A stretch of DNA of 5,976 nucleotides from DASXMX01 sp036794395 (GTDB lineage Bacteria; Planctomycetota; Phycisphaerae; Tepidisphaerales; Tepidisphaeraceae): NCBI GenBank assembly GCA_036794395.1, contig DAIRGS010000398.1, forward strand, positions 1 to 5,976. The letters are read 5' to 3'. Numbering within the stretch: the stretch's first letter is position 1; each line of letters begins with the position of its first letter. The position numbers and the translations under genes are program-made. Shown one piece after another: positions 5,961-5,976 of the stretch. Below the pieces are notes generated by a model. That model made no database searches and was not told the origin of the DNA. It worked only from the letters and a program-made list of their open reading frames with translations.

Positions 5961-5976
5961 TTAGGGAGGGGGGGCC

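Overview
The window comes from a bacterial chromosome of fairly high G+C. It carries a tightly packed three-gene operon on the plus strand (485-5059), a repeat-rich intergenic region in front of it (about 1-466), and a convergent housekeeping gene, efp (elongation factor P), on the minus strand (5213-5767). The EF-P variant, the coding style and the G-rich short-module repeats remind me of Planctomycetota or the wider PVC group. That is an impression from the sequence, not a demonstrated placement.

Region by region: 1-49 holds no gene I can support. 50-437 is a mosaic of short modules that recur exactly: a 14-bp module (4 copies), a 15-bp module (6 copies), a 14-bp module (4 copies) and a 35-bp composite (2 copies). 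They are organised partly as a higher-order tandem unit of about 92 bp. It is non-coding, although it leaves Pro/Ser-rich open frames. At 485 (GTG, with a good Shine-Dalgarno) begins an SMC/ABC-type AAA ATPase. It overlaps by 4 nt (ATGA) a 212-residue protein with TOPRIM-type acidic motifs resembling DUF4276. Ten nucleotides after that stop comes a 901-residue SF2 DEAH helicase with a C-terminal PD-(D/E)xK nuclease, like the Res subunit of type III restriction enzymes.

How the genes may work together: a separate ABC-type ATPase plus a small TOPRIM protein is the layout of split OLD-like anti-phage modules such as PARIS. Adding a helicase recalls Gabija (ATPase-TOPRIM plus helicase), but here the helicase is of a different superfamily and brings its own nuclease. 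No Mod methyltransferase is present in the window, so this is not a standard type III restriction-modification locus. The best reading is a candidate three-component anti-mobile-element system, inserted between a repeat array and a conserved gene. The function is inferred, not shown.

The efp gene has its own sigma70-like promoter (TTGACG-17-TAGATT). Its product has asparagine where the classical EF-P carries its modified lysine. The last 42 bases hold a G/C hairpin overlapping a G-quadruplex-type run.
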